This document shows positions 6,354 to 13,625 of a stretch of DNA of 27,830 nucleotides, in pieces (positions within the stretch are counted from its first letter, which is position 1; each line of letters starts with the position of its first letter). A program made the translations under genes and the position numbers. Source of the DNA: a virus; IMG/VR virus record IMGVR_UViG_3300010883_000316, positions 1 to 27,830 of that record; one strand, 5' to 3'. Under the pieces are notes generated by a model that saw only the letters and a program-made list of their open reading frames with translations, had not been told where the DNA came from and made no database searches.

Positions 6354-8726
6354 TCACAAAATGATGTTTTCGTCGATTCCTTTGCCGAAGATCATATCAG
6401 GCGAGTCCGGGTCGCCAGAGTCCAAGGCAGGAGAAACTACAGTATCGAAGACCAGAGTCGGGAACTTGGCTGCGCCGACGATCATAACAGGAGAACCCCC
6501 GGCGCTGGAGAGCAAGCCGGGAGAATTAGCAACCCCGGAGACCAAAGCTGGTGAACTCGCAAGGCTGGCGACCACGACAGGAGACTGAGCAGCCGCAGAA
6601 ACTGAGGCAGGGGAGTTGGCAACACTGGCGACCAAAATCGGAGAGGTTGCGGAGCCAAGAATAGAAATCGCAGCGTTGATGGCATCGCCACTTTGCACGC
6701 CTTGGTTTATGAAGCTCATCCCCACGCTGGGGAGAATTCCACCGATGCTCACGAACAAGAAACCCACATCGGTTTCGGATGCGAGACCTAAGCTGACTTG
6801 CTTGTAAAAACTGGTCGGGAAGGTCGAGTCAACCTCTGAGGACAGAGCGATTGGAACGAACTTACCCGGAACGAATACCAGCCCGGAGTCAGTCTCCAAG
6901 GCAAGACCAATGGGGATGCGGCTCGCGAAGGGCAGACTAAAGGCTGCATCCGTCTCAGATGCTAAGCCCATCCGGGAGAGCTTGGCGTGAGCAAACAGAA
7001 ACGCGGAGTCTGTCTCTGACGCGAGGCCGGGCAGGTACACCTTCGCAGACGTCAGAGGAAATGCGACGTCTGTCTCCAATGAAAGACCCATGAGCAATCG
7101 CTTCGCGTGAGCAACCGCGAACGCGGAGTCTGTTTCTGGAGCCAACCCCATTCGGGCTTGCTTCGCGAAGATCGCCGCAAACGCTGAGTCGACTTCTGGT
7201 GCGAGGCCCAACGAAATCAAAGCGGAAAGCCCCAAGTTGATTGCTGAGTCTGTTTCAGTCGACAGCCCCAGTCGGGACAACTTCGCGTGTGACATTGAGA
7301 ACGCCGAATCAGTCTCCGACGCGAGGCCCGTTGCATACACCTTCGCAAAGGTATGGGGATGTGCTGTGTCTGTCTCCGACGCAAGGCCCATCGGGTACAG
7401 AATCGTGATGAACATGGGGTAGGCAGAGTCGGTTTCCGATGCCAACCCCATCCGGGATTGCTTCGCGTAGGCCATTGCGAACGCTGAGTCTGTTTCGGTC
7501 GCCAAGGCCGATGCGTAGACCTTCGCAACCGACAGCAGAAATGCTGAGTCGATCTCCGAAGCCAAGCTCATCGGGGACGACTTCGCAAAGGCCATCGAAA
7601 GTGCGGAGTCGATCTCGGAAGACAGCCCCAACGGTTGACGCTTCGCAAGAGACCAAGGGAATGCGGAGTCTGTTTCAGACGACAAGCCCAGTGAGTATTG
7701 CTTCGCAATAGTCCAAGGGAACGCTGAGTCTGTTTCCGAAGCTAAGCCCATCGGGGACGACTTCGCAAAAGCTGCTGCAAGAGCGGAGTCTGTTTCCGAC
7801 GAGAGGCCCATCGGGGACGACTTCGCAAAGGCCATCGGAAATGCTGAGTCTGTTTCGGACGCCAACCCCGGCGAGTAAATAATCGCAAAAGAAAACGGGA
7901 ACGCGGAGTCGGTCTCTGAAGCAGCACCCAACGCAGAAACGAGATACAGCGTCACAGAAAACGCAGAGTCGGTTTCTGAGGAGAGACCCAACGCATACAG
8001 CTTCGCAGCCGTCAGCAGGAGTGCGGAGTCTGTTTCTGTTGCAAGACCCAACGCGGAGAGCTTCGCGTAAGCCATCGCAAACGCTGAGTCGGTCTCCGAT
8101 GAAAGACCCAACGCTTGACGCTTCGCAAGAGACCAAGGGAAAGCGGAGTCCACCTCAGCGGAAAGACCCAACGCATGTTGTTGTGCAATTGACAGAGGGA
8201 ACACGGAGTCCACTTCTGAGGCCAGCCCCAGAGAAAGCACAGTTGCGAGGCCCAACAGAAACGCCTCGTCAGTTTCCGTTGCGAGGCCCATCGGAGAAGA
8301 CTTCGCAAAAGCTGCCGTGAACGCTGAGTCTGTTTCGGATGCTAAGCCCATCGGAGAGGACTTCGCAAAAGCTGCTGCGAACGCTGAGTCTGTTTCGGAT
8401 GCTAAGCCCATCGGAGAAGACTTCGCAAAAGCTGCCGTGAACGCTGAGTCTGTTTCGGACGCCAAGCCCGGCAGATAGACCTTGGCCGGAGTCCACGCGG
8501 GTGCTGAATCGGTCTCTGGGGCCAGTCCGGGATTCAGCAGCTTGGCTGGTGTGGACGCTAAGGAAGAATCCAACTCCGCCGAGAGGCCGATCGTTACTCG
8601 CTTCGCCGGGGCGAAAGACTGAGCCGAGTCCGTCTCCGAGCCGAGTCCCGGAGTAAGCGTCTCCGCGCGGCGGGTGTACGCCGTCCTCGGACCACCGTAC
8701 ATCCCAAGTCGTGAAATCTTTGCCAT
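6354..8726 (-). CDS. giant tandem-repeat protein (32 x 20-residue ETDSA repeats), probable tail appendage
   Basis: This 790-residue protein has a short leader of 25 residues (with GMYGGPRTAYTRRAE). Residues 26-665 are exactly 32 tandem 20-residue units without spacers; the consensus is x-G-L-A-S-E-T-D-S-A-F-x-x-x-x-A-K-x-x-x. A linker of 26 residues follows, then nine 10-residue units at 692-781 with a fixed SP (FP once) pair, and a short acidic end. No catalytic motif is present. The regular period suggests an extended fibre or solenoid. I have seen similar ETD repeats in phage tail genes, but no established function is known to me. The start overlaps the previous stop by one base (TGATG), so translation is coupled. 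The gene lies in the fibre-type cluster, which supports an appendage role. Confidence 0.88.
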   Translation of the reverse strand: MAKISRLGMYGGPRTAYTRRAETLTPGLGSETDSAQSFAPAKRVTIGLSAELDSSLASTPAKLLNPGLAPETDSAPAWTPAKVYLPGLASETDSAFTAAFAKSSPMGLASETDSAFAAAFAKSSPMGLASETDSAFTAAFAKSSPMGLATETDEAFLLGLATVLSLGLASEVDSVFPLSIAQQHALGLSAEVDSAFPWSLAKRQALGLSSETDSAFAMAYAKLSALGLATETDSALLLTAAKLYALGLSSETDSAFSVTLYLVSALGAASETDSAFPFSFAIIYSPGLASETDSAFPMAFAKSSPMGLSSETDSALAAAFAKSSPMGLASETDSAFPWTIAKQYSLGLSSETDSAFPWSLAKRQPLGLSSEIDSALSMAFAKSSPMSLASEIDSAFLLSVAKVYASALATETDSAFAMAYAKQSRMGLASETDSAYPMFITILYPMGLASETDTAHPHTFAKVYATGLASETDSAFSMSHAKLSRLGLSTETDSAINLGLSALISLGLAPEVDSAFAAIFAKQARMGLAPETDSAFAVAHAKRLLMGLSLETDVAFPLTSAKVYLPGLASETDSAFLFAHAKLSRMGLASETDAAFSLPFASRIPIGLALETDSGLVFVPGKFVPIALSSEVDSTFPTSFYKQVSLGLASETDVGFLFVSIGGILPSVGMSFINQGVQSGDAINAAISILGSATSPILVASVANSPASVSAAAQSPVVVASLASSPALVSGVANSPGLLSSAGGSPVMIVGAAKFPTLVFDTVVSPALDSGDPDSPDMIFGKGIDENIIL
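6384..6653 (-). repeat. nine 30-bp coding repeats (10-residue period)
   Basis: Near the 3' end of the repeat gene the protein shows nine decads with an S-P pair at a fixed place, such as SATSPILVAS, VANSPASVS and VANSPGLLS. The period is half that of the main array and the sequence is unrelated to it. The last units are more degenerate. Confidence 0.85.
6732..8651 (-). repeat. 32 tandem 60-bp repeats coding for ETDSA units
   Basis: The DNA has an exact 60-base period over 1920 bases with no indels. Units vary mostly at the variable residues and silent positions. Blocks such as 8281-8340 and 8401-8460 are nearly identical, and those at 7741-7800 and 7801-7860 are very similar, which points to recent unit duplication or gene conversion. 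Confidence 0.93.
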
Positions 8727-9409
8727 CAGATGATAACTCCGACGTCTCCAACTCCCGGTGCTTCAGTGAGTGTTGCGTAGGTCAGCGTGCCGTTCGTGCC
8801 TGAGTACGCAGTGATGGCGGTCATCTGCCCTTTCAGATCACCCGTCACCCAGATGATCGACCTGTTAAGATAGTGATCGGTCGTCGCCTCCACCAAATCG
8901 GTCGTCGCCACGGTCGTCGATAACGTGCCTGCTTCCGTTACGAAGGACTGCACGCCGCCATCACTCAGTGTCAACGCCAAGTTCGTTGCAGCATCCAACC
9001 CAATCGCGTCGATGATGGCTTTGATAGCAGTGATGGCGTCTGAAATTGAACCTGTCACCGTGTGGTCTGTTGATAACTCTTCAAGAATCCCGCCGCCTGT
9101 CACTTCAACGCTGTTCCAGACGTAAATCTCAGCCGCCGCGATCACCTCATCGGACGCCCCGTCATTGTGGATTCTGATGCGAACCAGACCCGCGTCCCCC
9201 ATGCTGCCCGTAGACACTGCCGTATAGGAGTTGAGTTGATGCGCCGCGCCTTCCGTTAGCGCATACTTATCGTCAGCGAACACCGATGGCGCAGCCACCC
9301 AGCCAGTCACTCCGTCGCTGTCCCAAAACTTACCATCACTTAACCGCTCGAATGTTACCGCGAGTGCGATGCCGGTCGTGGCGCTGGTGTACGTGACTTT
9401 TACGGTCAT
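8726..9409 (-). CDS. tail appendage-type structural protein
   Basis: This 227-residue protein is rich in Thr, Ala, Val and Asp, as are phage fibre and baseplate-upper type proteins. Residues 1 to about 105 look like a beta-sandwich (VTYTSATTGIALAVTFERL, DAGLVRIRIHNDG, AAAEIYVWNSVEV). A helical stretch SISDAITAIKAIIDAIGL follows, and then a C-terminal beta domain with YLNRSIIWVTGDLKGQMTAI. The start overlaps the previous gene by 4 bases (ATGA) and the stop overlaps the repeat protein start by one base, so three fibre-type genes are translated as a unit. The family name is unknown to me. Confidence 0.75.
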   Translation of the reverse strand: MTVKVTYTSATTGIALAVTFERLSDGKFWDSDGVTGWVAAPSVFADDKYALTEGAAHQLNSYTAVSTGSMGDAGLVRIRIHNDGASDEVIAAAEIYVWNSVEVTGGGILEELSTDHTVTGSISDAITAIKAIIDAIGLDAATNLALTLSDGGVQSFVTEAGTLSTTVATTDLVEATTDHYLNRSIIWVTGDLKGQMTAITAYSGTNGTLTYATLTEAPGVGDVGVII

Positions 9410-9918
9410 TCTGGCTCATATCCATCAAGCTCGGTCGGCCATAACGCCTTCAACTCTTTAGGGGTTGTCGCCCCGGACAGGTCGAATGTTTGGGGTAGGT
9501 CTCGCAAGGCTTTTCGTCTTTGCCTTAGTAGGGTTGTTGGCTCGCCAGCGTCCTCTCCCGTCCTGATGCCGTTGTCTAAATCAACAAACGCCTTCGCACG
9601 AGCCGAACGAATATGGCTCAGGTGGACAACTCTGGCTTTGGGTATGTCGACTTTGACCCTGTTAGGCAGCCCCACCCACGCATCCCGATACGTCCTATCG
9701 TCTGGAATTGCGTCAGTGTTCTTGTCAACGATCATGTCGTCCGTAACGGCGATTGGGTTAGGAAACTCTGGAAGTCCTCCCCAGTTCTCCGCGATGAGCC
9801 TAACTGCTTCCATCTCCGATAAGCCGTAGGACATGAACTCTTGTAGAAGCCGACTTGACGGATTGGATACACGCAGCCTGCCATCAGGTAGGTTTATGAG
9901 TACCCGTAGACTGCTCAC
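9406..9918 (-). CDS. phage tail-associated protein of the DRT(F/Y)R-AW family
   Basis: This 170-residue protein contains AIPDDRTYRDAWVG followed by VDIPKARVVHLSHIRSARAK and RRKALRDLP, then TPKELKALWPTELD near the end. I recognise this pattern from small phage proteins located beside tail fibre genes, where aspartate-rich loops precede an arginine-rich helical hairpin. Their exact role is not established. The GTG start follows the preceding TAA directly (TAAGTG), with GGAGACC about 8 bases upstream. It overlaps the next gene by 4 bases. Confidence 0.75.
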   Translation of the reverse strand: MSSLRVLINLPDGRLRVSNPSSRLLQEFMSYGLSEMEAVRLIAENWGGLPEFPNPIAVTDDMIVDKNTDAIPDDRTYRDAWVGLPNRVKVDIPKARVVHLSHIRSARAKAFVDLDNGIRTGEDAGEPTTLLRQRRKALRDLPQTFDLSGATTPKELKALWPTELDGYEPE

Positions 9919-10356
9919 TTATTGGTCTCCGAAGAGGGCAACACCAAAGCTGGTCGGATCATAGTTCGCGGTATCACCTGCATTGCTAAACCTGAGTTGG
10001 ATCGAGCCTACTGCGATTGAAGCGTACTTCATGATTGCCACACTGTTTCCGTCAGCAAAACCAAAAACTGGTGCGTAGTTAGCAGCGGAAAAGTCGGTCT
10101 CGATAGAGATTGTAATCGTACCCACGCCATCATCATTCAGAGAAGCAATGTTGTAGTCGTGATCAAGCGAAGGTGTGCCTCCGCTAGTTGTGATGTATGC
10201 CCAAGCCTTTGCAGCACAAGGGTGCAAGTGCTGCCTTCCGGGGGTGACAATCCGTGTGTTTTCCGTGCCAGCTTCCTGCTCCGCATCAGACACCGTCCGC
10301 ATAACTCCGGCGACATTGTTGGTCGCGAGGGGTGGTTGGCCGTTTATGGAAACCAT
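9919..10356 (-). CDS. tail fibre C-terminal-type protein
   Basis: This 145-residue protein has the pattern of a phage tail fibre tip domain: TVSDAEQEAGTENTRIVTPG, then HPCAAKAWAYI, DHDYNIASLNDDGVGTITIS and NYAPVFGFADG. In that family the T-P-G-R and AKAW elements precede a small beta domain that trimerises at the fibre end. I chose the ATG at 10356 because GGGGGAGATGCA precedes it. The frame extends 11 codons further upstream without a good site. It is short for a whole fibre, so it may be an attachment tip or a free-standing fibre module. Confidence 0.75.
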   Translation of the reverse strand: MVSINGQPPLATNNVAGVMRTVSDAEQEAGTENTRIVTPGRQHLHPCAAKAWAYITTSGGTPSLDHDYNIASLNDDGVGTITISIETDFSAANYAPVFGFADGNSVAIMKYASIAVGSIQLRFSNAGDTANYDPTSFGVALFGDQ

Positions 10357-10398
10357 TGCATCTCCCCCAAGCCCGCTCGACGGTATCACGGCTGCTGA

Positions 10399-10944
10399 CT
10401 ACGCCGGGAAGTATCCACGGAGCAATTTGAAATGCTCTCTGGCTTCTCCTGCGATTCTTTTGTCTGAAACGCTCGTGACGGCTTTCCCGTCGTCGACAGA
10501 CTTCGCTTTGGACAGACCAGCAGCTTCTTGGATCGCAGCCAGACGTCCTCCTGCCGGGTGTGCTTTCAAGGCCCAGCGGCTTTTGTAGTCAGCCTTGGAG
10601 CCTTTCACGATGAGCAAGGTGGCAACAGTCGGGTTGTGGAGACCCGCATTCTTGATCGCGATGACCGCGTCCACCTTGAAAATCTGATGGCAGACTTCCA
10701 GCCAATACTGATCCTTGGCAACTTGCCCCCCGAATGCACCCGGAGAGAAGCCAGCGGCAACGGTTTCGTACTCTCCCGCCGCTTTCCCTTCAACCGGCGG
10801 GTACAACTTTGCCAGTTGGTCGAGAACAAGGGGGTAGCAAAGGTCCGGGTCCAAGATGAACCGGCATTTGAACCCTTTGACTTGCTTGATCCACGAAGGG
10901 AGTGAGGGTGCCACTTCTGCCTTTTTCTTCGCTGTTTCCGCCAT
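10399..10944 (-). CDS. conserved-looking virion-cluster protein of unknown function
   Basis: I do not recognise this 181-residue protein. It begins with a lysine/alanine-rich leader (MAETAKKKAEVAP), has FKCRFILDPDLCYPLVLDQLAKLYPP, a central YWLEVCHQIFKVDAVIAIKNAG helix and a C-terminal basic helical region ending HFKLLRGYFPA. It reads as a soluble mixed alpha/beta protein without membrane segments. AGGAGATACTC precedes the ATG. It sits between a structural protein gene and the fibre-type genes, so a virion or assembly role is possible. Confidence 0.7.
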   Translation of the reverse strand: MAETAKKKAEVAPSLPSWIKQVKGFKCRFILDPDLCYPLVLDQLAKLYPPVEGKAAGEYETVAAGFSPGAFGGQVAKDQYWLEVCHQIFKVDAVIAIKNAGLHNPTVATLLIVKGSKADYKSRWALKAHPAGGRLAAIQEAAGLSKAKSVDDGKAVTSVSDKRIAGEAREHFKLLRGYFPA

Positions 10945-10998
10945 GAGTATCTCCTGCCGGGTTGGGCTGTCGATGGGTTGGTTGTTGTTTACGCTTTA

Positions 10999-11442
10999 CT
11001 ACTCGGCTGCGCGGAAGAACCCTGCCGCGTTGACTTGTGCAATCAAGTCCGCCCCGTCCGTTGTCGTGGCAAAGTCGTGATTGGTCAAAGGGACTCTGGT
11101 GGCGTCAGCAGCCGCGTCTTCGTAGAACACGACCAAGTCGGTCAGTGTGTTGTCCAACCCACCACCCGCAGCCGTCCATGTCTGGTCGGGAATGTCCACG
11201 TCCACACGATCGTTGGTGTTGTCCACCGTGATCACGCCAGTCAGGGCGGTCTTTCTCGCGTAGTTCGTGAAGGTGGCTTCAGTGTTTCCTGCTTCGGTGA
11301 GAAGGTCGGCAATGTCTGTGCGATCTTTCAAGGTCGCGTCAGCCTCAGCCGCTTGCAGAAGCATCATACCCAGAACGGAATCACTGTCCCGAACTTTTTC
11401 AGCGACAGCACCTTTGGAGATGTTGTAGACAAAATCTGACAT
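10999..11442 (-). CDS. phage virion structural protein (MSDFVYNISKG family)
   Basis: This 147-residue protein begins MSDFVYNISKGAVAEKV and continues with ADATLKDRTDIADLL, FTNYARKTALTGV, VDIPDQTWTAAGGG and LTDLVVFYED. I recognise this series from a widespread family of small phage structural proteins found in head or tail gene clusters. Their precise place in the virion is not firmly known to me. AAAGGGAACAA precedes the ATG. Length and motif order look complete. Confidence 0.8.
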   Translation of the reverse strand: MSDFVYNISKGAVAEKVRDSDSVLGMMLLQAAEADATLKDRTDIADLLTEAGNTEATFTNYARKTALTGVITVDNTNDRVDVDIPDQTWTAAGGGLDNTLTDLVVFYEDAAADATRVPLTNHDFATTTDGADLIAQVNAAGFFRAAE

Positions 11443-11544
11443 TTGTTCCCTTTCACTTTATTGTGGAAAATGGCTGGGGAGCAAGCCGGGGAAGGTACTC
11501 TCCATTGGGGGAAGCCTGCCCCCCAGCCGCAGTCGAAAATGGCT
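11443..11544 (-). other. intergenic gap with inverted repeat
   Basis: The gap between the genes at 11545 and 11442 holds GGCTGGGG and its complement CCCCAGCC about 50 bases apart, with a possible inner GGGGG/CCCCC hairpin. On the minus strand the distal arm is followed by ATTTTCC. GCCATTTTC also occurs as a direct repeat at both ends of the gap. This could be a poor terminator. Confidence 0.3.
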
Positions 11545-12339
11545 TCAACTTGTCAGTTTTGTAATGTGTGACTTCATGGCGGTGAGGTGTTCTGTGGTCC
11601 AACCAAGCTGTATCCGGCTGGCGTATTCTCTTTTGCCACCAACCTTGATTCGGATGTAGTCCGCGTGCATTTCGAGAACGTCTTGGTCTGACAGGTCAAA
11701 CTGCTCCATGATCTGCGAGACCGTCGCGCGGTCAGTGCTGTCGCTGATCTCTTCGTTGACTTGTGGTGGCGGAGACGCGGTAGTCGCTGCGGGGGCAGGA
11801 GACGGCGTAGAAGCCGCTGAGGGCATCGGTGGGGCGATTCCCGGCTCAAGGCTATGCTGCGCGTCCAACATCGTGTCCGCAGCCGTAGGCGGCGTCTCAG
11901 AGGCTTCAGGCTGATCGCTGAGCGGGGGTTCTGGGTCTGTCGGGGGTTTATCCATCCCGGCGTTGATATCATCGGCCACAGCCGGGCTGGTCTCAATGGG
12001 GAACTGACAGGCCCCCTCGCAAGCTGTGTCGCATCCTGCGGGAGGAGGCGTAGCTTGAGGTCTCCGGCTCTGAGGTGCCGTGAGCGTCGTCAGGGGCTTC
12101 CGTATCCCGTCTTCCTCTGGAAGGTCGTCAACGCCAACGGGGGTTCCGTCCGCGTACTCCATGATGAGTGGTTGTTTCCCGGCAGGATTCCCGGTGTGTA
12201 CCAAGCGGGCGAACCGCTCATAATACTTGTCGGTAACAAACTCTCCCGGAGCCAGAGCTAACCGATTCCCACGGGGGGACGGAAAGCGTAAGACCTTTGG
12301 TGAGCGGTTGACAAACCTGATGTTTCCAGTGTGCGGCAT
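11545..12339 (-). CDS. two-domain protein with proline/alanine-rich linker, unknown function
   Basis: This 264-residue protein has an N-terminal beta-type domain (GNIRFVNRSPKVLRFPSPRG, then LALAPGEFVTDKYYERFARL), a long Pro/Ala/Ser/Thr-rich linker from about residue 90 to 195, and a C-terminal helical domain (ATVSQIMEQFDLSDQDVLEMH followed by IRIKVGGKREYASRIQLGW). Three cysteines, C103, C107 and C111, lie in the linker with a C-x3-C-x3-C spacing. GGAAGG precedes the ATG. The linker suggests two anchored or binding domains kept flexibly apart. I do not recognise either domain. Confidence 0.72.
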   Translation of the reverse strand: MPHTGNIRFVNRSPKVLRFPSPRGNRLALAPGEFVTDKYYERFARLVHTGNPAGKQPLIMEYADGTPVGVDDLPEEDGIRKPLTTLTAPQSRRPQATPPPAGCDTACEGACQFPIETSPAVADDINAGMDKPPTDPEPPLSDQPEASETPPTAADTMLDAQHSLEPGIAPPMPSAASTPSPAPAATTASPPPQVNEEISDSTDRATVSQIMEQFDLSDQDVLEMHADYIRIKVGGKREYASRIQLGWTTEHLTAMKSHITKLTS

Positions 12340-12388
12340 GTGTTGTACCTTCCGTGTCTAGTAGACCTGACTCCCCCGAATCGAAGAT

Positions 12389-12419
12389 GGCCGGTGGCTC
12401 ACTGTTCGAGCCACCGGCC
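12389..12419 (-). terminator. strong hairpin, possible terminator after the secreted protein gene
   Basis: A perfect 12-base-pair inverted repeat (GGCCGGTGGCTC / GAGCCACCGGCC) with a 7-base loop lies 24 bases after the stop of the gene ending at 12444. On the minus strand it is followed by ATCTTCGATTC, so the T-run is poor. It may act as a terminator or as a 3' end stabiliser. Confidence 0.45.
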
Positions 12420-12443
12420 CTAAATCTCATGCTTTTGAGTACG

Positions 12444-13010
12444 CTACCGAAGTGAGACGAGCGTCTTCAGAACAAGCTGCACGTCCCAGTGTTTGTCATT
12501 CGACTGCCGAAGGCGAAGCAATACCGCTTGTGGTGAGTCATGCCGCCATCGAGTCCACGCAATAAGCGCTTCCCGGAGCTTGGCCTGCTTCGCTTTCACA
12601 AACTGAGGTACTTCCTCTTCTGCTTGAAATTGACTGTTGTTTGAGCAGTCACTTTTCCACGCAATGTTTACGAGAACGGCGTTGGGCTTCTGCCCTTTTT
12701 CCCTTATCCCGATGACAAGGGTCTTCCCGTCAGTCGCGTAGGTAGCATTCTTGAAAGTCTTCGCGACAAAAGCGATGCTGGGAGACAAGTCTTTGAGAGC
12801 GACAGCCCCGTAGCATCGAGTTTTGACGCACAGGCTGGCCTGCCCATTCACGATCTTGAGGGTGGTCAACTCAACTTTCAGCACAGGTGCGACAGCAGTC
12901 GAATCAACGACAGCGTTTGCAGGCTGCGAAGGCGGGGCCGGTTCATCTGCCTGTACCGTCATCATCGTCATCATTGCGATTGCAGCGGCGAGCAACAGAT
13001 AGCGTTTCAT
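12444..13010 (-). CDS. secreted protein of unknown function
   Basis: This 188-residue protein starts with a signal peptide: MKRYLLLAAAIAMMTMMTVQA followed by DEPAPPSQPA, with cleavage likely after the AxA-type VQA. The mature part has a proline-rich stretch, a beta-type region with two cysteines in ASLCVKTRCYG, a further cysteine at WKSDCSNN, and a C-terminal helical region (FVKAKQAKLREALIAWTRW). I chose the ATG at 13010 because AAGGGAG precedes it and the signal peptide then begins correctly. The frame runs 15 codons further upstream. An exported protein among head and tail genes is unusual. No enzyme motif was found. Confidence 0.72.
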   Translation of the reverse strand: MKRYLLLAAAIAMMTMMTVQADEPAPPSQPANAVVDSTAVAPVLKVELTTLKIVNGQASLCVKTRCYGAVALKDLSPSIAFVAKTFKNATYATDGKTLVIGIREKGQKPNAVLVNIAWKSDCSNNSQFQAEEEVPQFVKAKQAKLREALIAWTRWRHDSPQAVLLRLRQSNDKHWDVQLVLKTLVSLR

Positions 13011-13077
13011 GGTTCGATCTCCCTTGAGAAAACGGGTCAGAAACTTTACGGCCACGCCATCAAATCAAAAGCCGAAC

Positions 13078-13278
13078 TCAGCCAAGGTTTTCCGCGCGGT
13101 CAGTGCTGGCTCTCGACTGCCGAGACCCGGTCTGCTGGTTCAACGGGTGATTCGGAACTTCCTCTCCGCTGGTGACGCGAGTGGCACCACTGTAGACAGC
13201 AGGCACGGCCCGCGTGACAGGCATGACGTTGTGATGCGCGATGTTGGCGGTGGGGTAACCGGCTTTGGGCTGTCCCAT
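13078..13278 (-). CDS. small hypothetical protein (66 residues)
   Basis: The ATG at 13278 has GGGAGAAGAGTC before it, a good ribosome binding site. The product begins MGQPKAGYPTANIAHHNVMP, is rich in Asn, Pro, Thr and Arg, and looks disordered, with no membrane segment. It lies 67 bases before the secreted protein gene and 84 bases after another small gene. The function is unknown. Confidence 0.5.
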   Translation of the reverse strand: MGQPKAGYPTANIAHHNVMPVTRAVPAVYSGATRVTSGEEVPNHPLNQQTGSRQSRASTDRAENLG

Positions 13279-13362
13279 GACTCTTCTCCCGGAATAGGTG
13301 TCGAATTGATATTGATCGAAGCGTAAGGCGTGTTGGTCGCGACAAATCGGATGTGGAGTTCC

Positions 13363-13521
13363 TTACCTTTGGTGTGCGACGTTGTCCGGCTGGGACGGAG
13401 CGTTCGTGTTGGGGATGGTTGACCCCACGACTTTGTTCTGTGCCGGAGCCTGTGCGTCGTGCTTCGTCTGGCGTGCCGTCTTGATGGCGTCAGGGACGGC
13501 GGGAACATTGGCAACTGCCAT
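13363..13521 (-). CDS. small hypothetical protein (52 residues)
   Basis: The ATG at 13521 is preceded by GGAGGATAAGACTC, a near-ideal ribosome binding site. The product begins MAVANVPAVPDAIKTARQTK and ends NVAHQR. It is polar and probably flexible. It is the first gene after the capsid terminator. The start signal is the main evidence, since the product matches nothing I know. Confidence 0.55.
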   Translation of the reverse strand: MAVANVPAVPDAIKTARQTKHDAQAPAQNKVVGSTIPNTNAPSQPDNVAHQR

Positions 13522-13548
13522 GAGTCTTATCCTCCAAGGGGTTCAGTC

Positions 13549-13586
13549 AAAAAAAAGAAACGAGCGGCGGCGGTTGCCGCCGCCCG
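13549..13586 (-). terminator. rho-independent terminator downstream of the major capsid gene
   Basis: On the minus strand a GC-only 8-base-pair stem (GGCGGCGG / CCGCCGCC, loop of 3) is followed by CTCG and then TTTCTTTTTTTT. It lies about 40 bases after the capsid stop codon. This is the only hairpin in the window with a full T-run, and it should limit read-through from the highly expressed capsid gene. Confidence 0.85.
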
Positions 13587-13625
13587 TTTTGCGGTTCGGT
13601 TCACTTCAGTTCTTCAGTCCGATCT

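Noticed and set aside
6732-8651. CRISPR array because of regular 60-bp spacing
   Set aside because: There are no invariant repeats with unique spacers; the whole period is coding and varies like protein repeats.
13140-13362. Frame after the stop at 13363 reading KELHIRFVATNTPYASININ
   Set aside because: It looks protein-like and could be a second +1 extension, but it has no start codon near it, runs out of frame into the next well-supported small gene and may be chance.
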